A DNA stretch of 19,037 nucleotides from CAYZXK01 sp964482395 (GTDB lineage Bacteria > Planctomycetota > Phycisphaerae > UBA1845 > Fen-1342): NCBI GenBank assembly GCA_964482395.1, contig CAYZXK010000179.1:1-19037 (forward strand). The letters are read 5' to 3'. Every line of letters starts with the position of its first letter. Position 1 is the first letter of the stretch. Below the pieces are notes generated by a model. It did not search any database. It saw only the letters and a list, made by a program, of their open reading frames with translations, and was not told where the DNA came from. This document shows, one piece after another, positions 8,730-16,420 of the stretch. Both the position numbers and the translations under genes were made by a program.

Positions 8730-10526
8730 ATGCCAGACCGATTGACTGCCCTGCCCAAAGTCGCTCACGTCGGCTTGCGGCTGGTCGCGGCAACCCTTGC
8801 CGGACGGGCACTGACGGCGTCGAGAACCTGCCGATTGGCGGGTCTGCTTGCCTGGATGGTGGCAGCCATGACACCGTTGGCCGCTCAGGCTCCCGTCGAT
8901 TCCCAGGTCAACTTTAGCGTAAATCAGAACCCGCCCAGCGGTCGGCTGCTGGACGCGAATCCGCAGCCCGGCGGACGCGGCCTCAACTACGTCAGGCCGG
9001 CCTCGCCCCTGCTGGGTGGCAACCTGACGGCCAGCGGGCTGGCCGGCGGCGGACTCTCGCTCCGGAGCTTCTCGCCTATCCTCGACCCCACGACGTTCCG
9101 CGGCTCGCTCGGCAGCGCCACCCTATATGCCTTCCGGCGGGATTCGGTCGGCGTAACCAGTACGCCGCTGGGGGGCGGCTCGCTCGGCCAGCCGTATTAT
9201 GACCCGGCCATCACCGTTCCTACCGGTGGATACCTTCAGGGACTGGCCGGGTTCGGTTCAGCCCAACCCAAGGCACCCAAGCCATTGGACCTGCGGTTGC
9301 AACCTGACATCAATCGACTGCCCAATCTGGGAGTCCAGCCCGGGGCCCTGTTGGTACCCGCTTCGCCGGTACCGACAATCTCCACCCCATCCGAGCTGGC
9401 GATAACCGGTAGCATTTTCGGCCCAGTACCTCCACGACTGCCGCTGCCACCCGAGCCTCCGCCCCCGTGGCAAACTTGGAGCGCACAGGAGGAGAAGCAG
9501 GCCGAACGGGGGTTGGCCGCGCTGACCAGCGGACAGAGGCTGCCAAGCGTGGAAGAAGTGCTGGCCACGCCGCTGGGCGGATTGACCCGGCGCGACTGGT
9601 ATCCTCGACTCGGGCCGCAGTCGGCATCCAGCGAGGACGCGTGGACCGGCCGGACCGGCGGGCTGGTTCTACCCGGGCGCGCCGGGCCTGGGCCCAGTGG
9701 CGACCAGCCGATGACTCCGCAGATCACCGACCCCCGGATACTGCCTGGCTACGAGGTCTTCACCGACCTGCAAATCGCAGCCGCATTGCTCAACGACCCG
9801 AACCCGACCTGGTTCAAAGAGCTGGAGGAAGCGGTCCGGAAACAGCCGGATCTGGCACAACAGACCGATGCCGACAGCGCTCGGGATGCCGCCGAGTTTC
9901 TCAAAAAGATGCTCAACACACCGCTGCGCACTCTGACCGGTCGCGGAGCATCTGCTCTGAACGATCAGATGCTCAAGGCCGAAGCCCTGATGGAGATCGG
10001 GCGTTATTCGGAGGCGGCAGATCGATACGACTCAGCCCGGCTCCTCGACCCGGTCAACCCGCTGCCCCTGATCGGCAAGGGGCACGCCCTCCTGGCTCAG
10101 GGCAGTTACCGCTCGGCGGCCGCCTGCCTGCTGCAAGGGATAGAGCTGGCTGACCGCTACCCCGGCCTGGCCGAGGTACTTCTGAGGCGACTGGACCTGG
10201 AAGCATTGATGGGGGGCGGAGAGATCGTAGACATCCGTCGGGCCGATCTGATGCGACAGCTTCAGGACCGCGAGAACCCCGAACTACGCTTCCTGTTGGG
10301 CTATCTGGAGTATCACTCCGGCAACCGTGAGCAGGGTCTGGAGAATCTCAAGCGGGCCGCCGGAAACCCGCGTGCCGGGCCCGTGATCGGCCGGTACCCC
10401 AACTTGCTTGGTCAGACCGCTCAACCGCGGTCCGGACCGGCAGACCAACCGAACGAGTCCACGGAAAGACGCTCCGTCCCCGGGGTAGAGCGGGCCGCGA
10501 CCGAACGACCCGACGGACCGGAGTAA
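8730..10526 (+). CDS. Secreted TPR protein of unknown function
   Basis: A 598-residue protein that I do not recognise as a named family. The N-terminus is basic and then hydrophobic (LAGLLAWMVAAMTPLAAQA), with a likely signal peptidase I site after Ala54, so export across the inner membrane is expected. Residues ~60-230 are low in charge and rich in Gly, Pro and Ser, suggesting an extended or disordered segment. A proline stretch near 9430-9470 (LPLPPEPPPPWQ) precedes a charged helical part. Two TPR-like helical hairpins lie at ~410-475 (ALMEIGRYSEAADRYDSA; GHALLAQGSYRSAAACLLQG), followed by FLLGYLEYHSGNREQGLENL. The tail is polar and proline-rich. Start ATG 8730 has GGTGAGG eight bases upstream; GTG 8679 in frame would only add a poor leader. 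A scaffold or adaptor in the envelope is the most one can infer. Confidence 0.85.
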   Translation: MPDRLTALPKVAHVGLRLVAATLAGRALTASRTCRLAGLLAWMVAAMTPLAAQAPVDSQVNFSVNQNPPSGRLLDANPQPGGRGLNYVRPASPLLGGNLTASGLAGGGLSLRSFSPILDPTTFRGSLGSATLYAFRRDSVGVTSTPLGGGSLGQPYYDPAITVPTGGYLQGLAGFGSAQPKAPKPLDLRLQPDINRLPNLGVQPGALLVPASPVPTISTPSELAITGSIFGPVPPRLPLPPEPPPPWQTWSAQEEKQAERGLAALTSGQRLPSVEEVLATPLGGLTRRDWYPRLGPQSASSEDAWTGRTGGLVLPGRAGPGPSGDQPMTPQITDPRILPGYEVFTDLQIAAALLNDPNPTWFKELEEAVRKQPDLAQQTDADSARDAAEFLKKMLNTPLRTLTGRGASALNDQMLKAEALMEIGRYSEAADRYDSARLLDPVNPLPLIGKGHALLAQGSYRSAAACLLQGIELADRYPGLAEVLLRRLDLEALMGGGEIVDIRRADLMRQLQDRENPELRFLLGYLEYHSGNREQGLENLKRAAGNPRAGPVIGRYPNLLGQTAQPRSGPADQPNESTERRSVPGVERAATERPDGPE

Positions 10527-10615
10527 GACCCGCCGGCCTCGGCCAGGGGGCTACACCTCGGCCGCAGCCCGGTTTTCCCAGTCCGGCGGCTGCTCCCAAT
10601 TCCAATCGACAGCAG

Positions 10616-10621
10616 TACAAT
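10616..10621 (+). promoter_or_regulatory. Candidate -10 element (TACAAT)
   Basis: TACAAT, five of six bases of the consensus, lies 70 bases upstream of the lipoprotein start at 10686 in a 159-base intergenic gap. The -35 region at 17 bases spacing (CTCCCA, 10593-10598) is weak. The position relative to the start codon closely parallels the TATAAT at 8668, which supports both as promoters. It would drive the lipoprotein, glyA and the overlapping downstream gene. Confidence 0.4.
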
Positions 10622-10685
10622 CCGGTTTTGGCGGCCCGGCGTCCGGCCAGAGCCGATGCGCGGCAGCCGCCAAAAGGGAAGTTCT

Positions 10686-11297
10686 ATGAACCACAAAGTG
10701 GCGTGGGCGGTCTGGGCGGCCGGAATGCTGGCAACCGGATGTACCGGTTTCGGCTCGCAAGAGAGCTGGCAACAAAGGGTAATCGAGGACACCGATCCGG
10801 ACCAGGTGCTGGGAGCGGCCGCAGCCATCCTCCAACGTGAATTCGGACGGGTGCGGGTGGATTACGCCGCCCGACGGATAGTCACCAGCCCGGTGGAGTT
10901 CACCACCCGGCGCGAAAGTGGAACGGCTCGCGACCTGTATCGGGGGCAATCGACCATGCGACGGTCAGCCCAGTTCAATGTGGGCCGGAGCGGGGGCCAG
11001 ACTGTCGCCCGAATCCGGATTGATGTGGAACGCCGCGATACGGAACGGCAGCGGGTTTTCCAGCCGCGGGGATACCGGCTCAGCGATACCCCCGGCCAGG
11101 AAACGCCGATCGAGACCGATGCCGCCACTACCGGCGAACAGAATGCAGTCTGGACTCGCGTCCGCTCGGATCGGGCCATGGAACGGGCAGTGCTGGAGGA
11201 GCTGCGCGAGCAGTTTGCCCGCGGGCCCCGCCCGTCGGCCGAGTCTCAGCCCGGGCAACTGCCTGCGACCGTGCCCGGACCGGCCAATCGGCCCTGA
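10686..11297 (+). CDS. Putative lipoprotein, unknown family
   Basis: A 203-residue protein. The N-terminus is MNHK followed by a hydrophobic run ending L-A-T-G-C, a good lipobox with lipidated Cys19, so it should be a membrane-anchored lipoprotein. The mature part has a compact alpha/beta look: a helix (DQVLGAAAAILQREF), strands (RVRVDYAARRIVTSPVEF), then a strand with alternating charge (TVARIRIDVERRDTERQ) and a C-terminal helix (AMERAVLEELREQFA). I do not recognise the family. ATG 10686 is preferred because the signal peptide starts there and AAAAGGGAA lies just upstream; an in-frame start at 10656 would put ten polar residues before it. The gene ends 29 bases before glyA and probably shares its transcript. 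Confidence 0.85.
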   Translation: MNHKVAWAVWAAGMLATGCTGFGSQESWQQRVIEDTDPDQVLGAAAAILQREFGRVRVDYAARRIVTSPVEFTTRRESGTARDLYRGQSTMRRSAQFNVGRSGGQTVARIRIDVERRDTERQRVFQPRGYRLSDTPGQETPIETDAATTGEQNAVWTRVRSDRAMERAVLEELREQFARGPRPSAESQPGQLPATVPGPANRP

Positions 11298-11326
11298 AAA
11301 ACCTGGACCAAAAGAGGAACGATGCA

Positions 11327-12586
11327 ATGGTGCAACTGCTGTCACGCCCCCTGGCGGAAACCGACCCGGAAGTAGCCGAGATCATCCGGCAAGAAGAAGA
11401 ACGGCAACAAAACACGCTGGAGCTGATCGCGTCCGAAAACCATGTTTCGGTGGCGGTGCGGACCGCCAACGCGTCGGTCTTCACCAACAAGTACGCGGAG
11501 GGTTACCCGGGCAAACGGTACTACGGGGGCTGCGACAACATGGACTCGATCGAGGAGCTGGCCCGCCAGCGGGCCAAGCAGCTCTTCGGCGCCGAGCACG
11601 CCAACGTGCAGCCCCACTCCGGAGCCCAGGCCAACATCGCCGTCTACATGGCGGTCCTCAAGCCTGGGGATACGGTGTTGTCGCTGGACCTGGCCCACGG
11701 GGGCCATTTGACCCACGGACTGAAGGTGAACTTCAGCGGGACCATGTACAACATCGTCCCCTACGGGGTCGAACGGGACACGGAGCAGGTCAGCCCGGCT
11801 ACGGTTCGCCGGCTGGCTCTGGAGCACAAGCCCAAGCTGATCATCTGCGGGGCGTCGGCATACCCGCGAACCATAGATTTCGCGGCCTTTGCCGAGATCG
11901 CCCACGAGTGCGGGGCCAGGTTGATGGCCGATATCGCCCACATCGCCGGCCTGGTCGCCGTCGGCTTGCACCCGTCGTCCATCCCCTATGCCGATTTCAC
12001 CACCTCCACCACCCACAAGACCCTGCGGGGGCCGCGGGGCGGCCTGATTCTGTGCCGGGAGGCGGATGCGGCTTTGATCGACAAATGGGTCTTCCCCGGC
12101 ACTCAGGGCGGGCCGCTGATGCATACCATCACTGCCAAGGCGGTCGCGTTCGGCGAGGCCCTCCGCCCGGAGTTCAAGCGGTATCAGGAACAGATCCTGG
12201 GCAACGCCCAAGCTTTGGCCGAATCGCTGCGGTCGCGCGGCTACCGACTGGTCTCCGGCGGCACGGATACCCACCTGATGCTCGTCGACCTGCGAAACGT
12301 ACACCCCGACCTGACCGGCAAGCAGGCCCAGGAGTGGCTGGAAGCGGCCGGAATCATCGCCAACAAGAACATGATCCCGTTCGACGAGCGCAAGCCGACG
12401 CAAACCAGCGGCCTGCGACTGGGCACCCCGGCACTCACCACCCGCGGAATGAAGGAGCCCGAGATGGTCAAAGTCGCCGAGCTGCTGCATCGGGCCCTAT
12501 CGGCGGGTGACGACGAAGCCGCTCGGGCTCGGGTGCGAGGGGAGGTCCACGAGCTGTGCGCTCAGTTTCCCTTGCCCCACGCGTGA
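11327..12586 (+). CDS. glyA: Serine hydroxymethyltransferase
   Basis: A 419-residue PLP enzyme of standard length that interconverts serine plus tetrahydrofolate with glycine plus 5,10-methylene-tetrahydrofolate in the cytoplasm. Family landmarks are intact: LELIASENHVS near the N-terminus, NKYAEGYPGKRYYGGC (54-69), QPHSGAQAN (95-103), and ADIAHIAGLV with Asp202 and His205. The PLP lysine is Lys231 in TTSTTHKTLRGPRGG. GTQGGP (258-263) and the late GLRLGTPALTTRGM are also present. ATG 11327 has AGAGGAA eight bases upstream; an out-of-frame ATG at 11322 is ignored. It sits 29 bases after a lipoprotein gene, and the next gene overlaps its 3' end, so the three probably form one transcript. Confidence 0.98.
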   Translation: MVQLLSRPLAETDPEVAEIIRQEEERQQNTLELIASENHVSVAVRTANASVFTNKYAEGYPGKRYYGGCDNMDSIEELARQRAKQLFGAEHANVQPHSGAQANIAVYMAVLKPGDTVLSLDLAHGGHLTHGLKVNFSGTMYNIVPYGVERDTEQVSPATVRRLALEHKPKLIICGASAYPRTIDFAAFAEIAHECGARLMADIAHIAGLVAVGLHPSSIPYADFTTSTTHKTLRGPRGGLILCREADAALIDKWVFPGTQGGPLMHTITAKAVAFGEALRPEFKRYQEQILGNAQALAESLRSRGYRLVSGGTDTHLMLVDLRNVHPDLTGKQAQEWLEAAGIIANKNMIPFDERKPTQTSGLRLGTPALTTRGMKEPEMVKVAELLHRALSAGDDEAARARVRGEVHELCAQFPLPHA

Positions 12587-13218
12587 GAACCTGGCCGCAT
12601 CGCCACCTGATCGGCTGGCTCGGCGTAGTTTGCGGCTGCGCCGGGAGGGGACAGGTGGAGCTGGCCGCGCTGGAGTTCCAAGCCATCGATCCACCACCGG
12701 CCCGGTTCAGCCGCCTGGAGATGAACCGCTGCTGCTGGTGGCAGGATCAAGCGGGCAATCTCTGGGTGGCGTTGGAACAAGACCGGCCCCCGTGGCTGGG
12801 TTCGCCCTGGAATATGCGGTTTCAGCTCGCGCTGGCCCTGGGTCCGCCGCCGGCCGGACGCTCGCGGGATTACCTGCTCAGCCGCCAGGAGCTGCGTGGC
12901 TTGGCACGCTTCGGACCGGCCCAGGCCCGCTACAGCTCACTGGCGGGAATCGCGGCAGTATACCGGCAGCCCCAGGATCGGCTCCGGGGCAGTCTCCGAC
13001 TGAGGGTAGTCCGGGAGATCCAACAGCCGCTGGGAAACTGGGGTCGGTCGACCCCATATCTGATGATGGGAACGTTCGAAGCCGTCCACGACCAGCTCGC
13101 CGGGCAACGGATCGCACGCCAGATCGGCTTTCTGGATGAGAAAGAAGGTGCGCCCCCCGCCCCGGAGCAGCCGCCGGGCGCCGCTACGTCGCAACCGGCT
13201 GGTCAGGCCGGACCGTAA
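12556..13218 (+). CDS. Hypothetical protein, probable lipoprotein, overlapping glyA
   Basis: A 220-residue protein of no recognised family. After a basic segment (PRVRTWPHRH) comes a short hydrophobic stretch ending V-V-C-G-C, acceptable though not ideal as a lipobox (Cys at the -2 position), followed by a secreted-looking mature part. The middle is rich in Trp, Gln and Arg (CCWWQDQAGNLWVALEQ), and the last 30 residues are Pro/Ala/Gly-rich and likely disordered. Two starts compete. GTG 12556 has GGAGGT nine bases upstream. GTG 12583 overlaps the glyA stop as GTGA, the usual arrangement for coupled translation, and gives a shorter signal peptide (Cys19, 211 residues). Either way it appears cotranscribed with glyA. 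It ends 50 bases from the converging acyltransferase gene. Confidence 0.72.
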   Translation: MRSVSLAPRVRTWPHRHLIGWLGVVCGCAGRGQVELAALEFQAIDPPPARFSRLEMNRCCWWQDQAGNLWVALEQDRPPWLGSPWNMRFQLALALGPPPAGRSRDYLLSRQELRGLARFGPAQARYSSLAGIAAVYRQPQDRLRGSLRLRVVREIQQPLGNWGRSTPYLMMGTFEAVHDQLAGQRIARQIGFLDEKEGAPPAPEQPPGAATSQPAGQAGP

Positions 13219-13268
13219 CTGTGGCGCCGCGGGACCGATTGGACCGATCTGGACTTTCCCGGGGCCGG

Positions 13269-16196
13269 TCAGGCCGGCGACTTGGAGATCAAGCGACAGA
13301 TCGCGTAGCACGCCGCGACCTGGAGGCGCGGATCGTCTTGGGAAGCGGCCACCTCTCGAAGTGCTGGCAGGGCCCGCAGGTCGCCGATCTCGGCCAGAGC
13401 ATGAATGGCCAGTGACCGGACCGCGAAGGTTCGGCTCGGGTTTTCAGGGGTGGGATTGGGGTTGGGATCGGTGTAGCGGAGCAACTTCATGGCCAGGTCG
13501 AATCCGTCCCGATAACCAAGCCGACCCAGGCCCCGGGCCGCGATCAACCGGGCTTCATCGTACTCTTCGCTGGCCCCCTGTAGGCGGTATCGAAGCGCGT
13601 CCCGTCCCTCAGGATGGCCCAGTTCAGCCAGCATGAGCAAGGCGTCGGTCCGGGCGGCCGGGTCGCCTTGGGAGTAGTTGATCAGCTCCCGCAGCCCACC
13701 CTCATCACCCAGCGCTGCCAGCGCCCCGCTGATCGCCAGCCTGACCCGTTTGGACTGGTCGTTGGCCGGCAGGCGGACAGCGGCCTGGAGCCACTTCTTG
13801 GCTCGCGGTTCCTGCAACCGTCCCAGGAGCATTGCCGCCTCGGCGCGGATGGCCTCGTCGGAAGCGTCGGTCAATGCCCGGATCAGGATCCGGACATAGC
13901 CGTCCTTGCCGCAGCGACTGGCCGCGAAGGCGGCCGCCAGACGTACATGTTGACTGGCGTCGTTGACCGCCGCGGTCATCAGCCTCAGTGACTCCCGGTC
14001 GCGTACCTCGCCCAGGGCGACCAGGCCGGCATAACGCACTATGGCCGCAGAGGAACGGACCGCCTTCCGGAACGCAGACAATCCGTCTCGCGGCGCGACC
14101 TTGACCAGGGCCTCAATCGCGTTGCAGGAAACGTCGTCCAGGTCGCTCTCGGCGGCCAGCAGCAGAAGGTTGATGGCCCGATTCTCAAGCTCAAGCCGCT
14201 CCTGAGGCGTCAATTGGACGGTGGTCGGGTTGCCGGCGCAGCCGCTGAGCGGCACTGCCAGGGCCACCAAGGCCGCAGCCTTGCCCAGCCAGGTCGCGAT
14301 TCGGCGCTTGGCACGCCACACCCAGCGTTCGAGCACCGCGCCGGCCCAGAGCAACCCGGCCGCCGCCAGACAAAGTTGCGGCAGCCAATCGCCGAACCGG
14401 CCGTACAGGCTGGCCCGCTGGTCGAGGTAAACGGGCTGGAGCTGGTAGCCGACGACTCCGGGCCCGACGCGCCGCCCGTCCTTCTGGACCACCGCGTAAA
14501 TCCGTCCGTCGGGATCGATGAATCCACTGATGCCCGTGTTCACCGCCCGGGCAATGGTTACCCGATTCTCCACGGCGCGGAACACGCAGATCGCCAGGTG
14601 CTGCGGCAGTTCATCGCTGTATAAGAACCACGCGTCATTGCTGATGTTCAGCAGGAAGTCCACCCGGCGGCGCCAGCCGTCCCACACGAACCGCCGAATC
14701 ACCCGCGGCGTGGCGTCCTCATAACAGATCGGCGTTCCAAACCGGTAGGTCCCTCTCCCAGTCGGCAGCTCGAAAACCGTCAGCTCGCTGCCGGGCGTCA
14801 GCGAGTACTCAAGCTGCCCCCCATGACTGAACGGGCTGAGCGCGTTGAGCCGACGGTACAGCCAATGCAGATCAAAGCCCAGGAACCTGGCCTGCCGGAA
14901 AGGCACAAACTCGCCGAAGGGCACCAGGTGGTTCTTGTCATACCGTGACGGCCGCTGCGTGCCGTCCTGGTCGTAAACCAGAGCCGAATTGTAGTACTTC
15001 ACCTTCGGATAGGTGGCCTCCGGACTCTGCTCGATTGAGACCGCGCCGACCAGGGTGGTCACCGGGGGACCGCCGACCGCAGGCAGGCGGGGCAAGCTAT
15101 CCGGCAGGTTGGAGTCGCGGCGGGCGGCCGCCAGCTCGCGCAACCGCTGTTCCAGCTCGCCGATCACCGCGTTCACCGCCGAGTAGTCTCCGCGAGCAAA
15201 CCCGCTGACCGCCCGGTGAGCCAGCATCCCCCAGTCCCACGAGCCGGGTCGCACCTCAGGCACCTGCTCCCGCTTTTCGAGGAAGTCGATGTTCTGGTAG
15301 GCGCTCCACACGGTCTCGGGAAGCGCGAGCAGATCCGGCCGCTGACCGGCCGCCTCGGCTGCCAGCGACAGATACGACGCCAGGACTACATACGGATGAT
15401 CCCCATATGGCGGCCGGCTGCTGAGCGGGAAGTCATGCTGAATCACTGCCACCCGCGGGCCGTGGGTGCCCGGATCGCGCTCATAATCCACCTGAGCGAG
15501 CCGATACCAACCGTAGGCCAGCGTGCTCACCAGCAGCACCGCCGTCACCACCAGGCCGACCCGGAATTGACCGGGCCCGCTCCGCGCTCCAGGCGGCGCA
15601 AACCGCAGCAACAGCCCTTCGACAATCACACCATTGACCAGCGCGACCAGGAACGACACGCCGTAAGCCCCTCCCAGATCGCTGATCTGGATCAGAGGTA
15701 GCTGCCGGTACAGACCATGAGCCAGAAACAGCCACGGAAAGCCGGTCATCACCGTAGCCCGTAGGTACTCGCAGGCGACCCAGACCACCGGCAAGGTCCA
15801 CAAAGGCGAGATTCCATGCCGCCGCCCGGTGCGGATCGCCCAGGCGGCCAGCGGCCAATAGAAGGCCAGATACAGTGCCAAGGCGGCATACCCCAGTCCC
15901 GTGACCGGCATCAGCCAGCGCAAAGCCACCAGGAAAAACCCCCACCCGACGAAGAAGCTGAGCCAATGGGCCAGCCAGGCCCGGTGCGTACGGCAGGTTG
16001 CCACCGCCCAGGGTACCAGGCACACAAACGCCAGGGGCCAGAAGCTGGGCTCGGGGAAAGTCCAGCAAAGGGCCGCGGCGCTGGCAACATAAGAAAGGAG
16101 AACCAGGCCGGCTTCACGCCACAGCCCCGGCAACCCGCCGCACGCTGCGGGGGCCGCGGCGTGGTCCGCTGCTTCCCGTTTGCCAGGCGTACTCAT
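13269..16196 (-). CDS. lnt: Apolipoprotein N-acyltransferase fused to a C-terminal HEAT-repeat domain through an internal lipobox
   Basis: A 975-residue protein, nearly twice the usual length of Lnt (about 500). Residues 1-~635 are Lnt, which transfers the third acyl chain to the N-terminal Cys of lipoproteins. They comprise about seven N-terminal membrane helices and a periplasmic nitrilase-fold domain with the triad Glu294 (LLALPETVW), Lys421 (YDKNHLVPFGEF) and Cys491 (TPICYEDA). SNDAWF follows, then a final membrane helix (~605-622). After a basic loop (WVWRAKRRIATWLGK) comes a second hydrophobic run ending P-L-S-G-C (Cys653). The remaining ~320 residues contain about seven HEAT-like repeats, e.g. 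IRAEAAMLLGRLQEP and VRSLAIHALAEIGDLRAL. ATG 16196 is preferred; GTG 16232 in frame would add 12 residues. An internal GTG at 14321 could start a separate 350-residue lipoprotein, though it lacks an obvious ribosome site. Confidence 0.92.
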   Translation of the reverse strand: MSTPGKREAADHAAAPAACGGLPGLWREAGLVLLSYVASAAALCWTFPEPSFWPLAFVCLVPWAVATCRTHRAWLAHWLSFFVGWGFFLVALRWLMPVTGLGYAALALYLAFYWPLAAWAIRTGRRHGISPLWTLPVVWVACEYLRATVMTGFPWLFLAHGLYRQLPLIQISDLGGAYGVSFLVALVNGVIVEGLLLRFAPPGARSGPGQFRVGLVVTAVLLVSTLAYGWYRLAQVDYERDPGTHGPRVAVIQHDFPLSSRPPYGDHPYVVLASYLSLAAEAAGQRPDLLALPETVWSAYQNIDFLEKREQVPEVRPGSWDWGMLAHRAVSGFARGDYSAVNAVIGELEQRLRELAAARRDSNLPDSLPRLPAVGGPPVTTLVGAVSIEQSPEATYPKVKYYNSALVYDQDGTQRPSRYDKNHLVPFGEFVPFRQARFLGFDLHWLYRRLNALSPFSHGGQLEYSLTPGSELTVFELPTGRGTYRFGTPICYEDATPRVIRRFVWDGWRRRVDFLLNISNDAWFLYSDELPQHLAICVFRAVENRVTIARAVNTGISGFIDPDGRIYAVVQKDGRRVGPGVVGYQLQPVYLDQRASLYGRFGDWLPQLCLAAAGLLWAGAVLERWVWRAKRRIATWLGKAAALVALAVPLSGCAGNPTTVQLTPQERLELENRAINLLLLAAESDLDDVSCNAIEALVKVAPRDGLSAFRKAVRSSAAIVRYAGLVALGEVRDRESLRLMTAAVNDASQHVRLAAAFAASRCGKDGYVRILIRALTDASDEAIRAEAAMLLGRLQEPRAKKWLQAAVRLPANDQSKRVRLAISGALAALGDEGGLRELINYSQGDPAARTDALLMLAELGHPEGRDALRYRLQGASEEYDEARLIAARGLGRLGYRDGFDLAMKLLRYTDPNPNPTPENPSRTFAVRSLAIHALAEIGDLRALPALREVAASQDDPRLQVAACYAICRLISKSPA

Positions 16197-16261
16197 CCCG
16201 GTCCGCAACACCCTTTTACGGTCGCTGTCCACATTCGGAGATCCGCCGACCGCCGCGAGCG

Positions 16262-16290
16262 ATTCTCCAGGGCCCGGCGCGGAGCGTCAA
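16262..16290 (-). promoter_or_regulatory. Candidate sigma70-type promoter for lnt
   Basis: Read on the minus strand, TTGACG (16290-16285, five of six to consensus) is separated by exactly 17 bases from GAGAAT (16267-16262, four of six, with the key A2 and T6). Transcription would begin near 16255, just ahead of the two candidate starts of the acyltransferase gene (GTG 16232, ATG 16196). It lies in the 224-base gap between the CYTH gene and lnt, implying that lnt does not depend only on read-through. No other gene-like content is seen in that gap. Confidence 0.45.
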
Positions 16291-16420
16291 CCGGGAGCAC
16301 GACCGGCCGGCTGCTGGAATACCGCCGGCCGCAGGAGCGGTCCCCCCCGGGGTGCCACGGCCCGCCGGCTCCGCCCGCCCGGACGATCCACGACCTGCAC
16401 CAGTCCGGCACCTGCCGGCG

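Noticed and set aside
10549..10578. GGGCT/AGCCC stem followed by TTTT after the secreted TPR gene, as a terminator
   Set aside because: Stem of five pairs with a 13-base loop, and the T run is interrupted and not adjacent to the stem.
11342..12490. 382-residue open frame opposite glyA
   Set aside because: Complementary shadow of a highly conserved glyA frame; no domain or start context of its own.
13136..13636. Plus-strand frame across the convergent gene ends
   Set aside because: Overlaps the end of the hypothetical lipoprotein gene and the HEAT-coding part of lnt; Arg/Pro/Gly-rich shadow with no domain.
16304..16331. Inverted repeat CGGCCGG/CCGGCCG between the CYTH gene and lnt
   Set aside because: Seven-base stem with a 14-base loop, no T tract and very low complexity; not enough to call a terminator or operator.
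16405..16418. GC hairpin (CCGGC-ACCT-GCCGG) just after the CYTH stop as a terminator
   Set aside because: Only a five-base-pair stem and no T tract on the minus strand; such hairpins are frequent by chance at this GC content.
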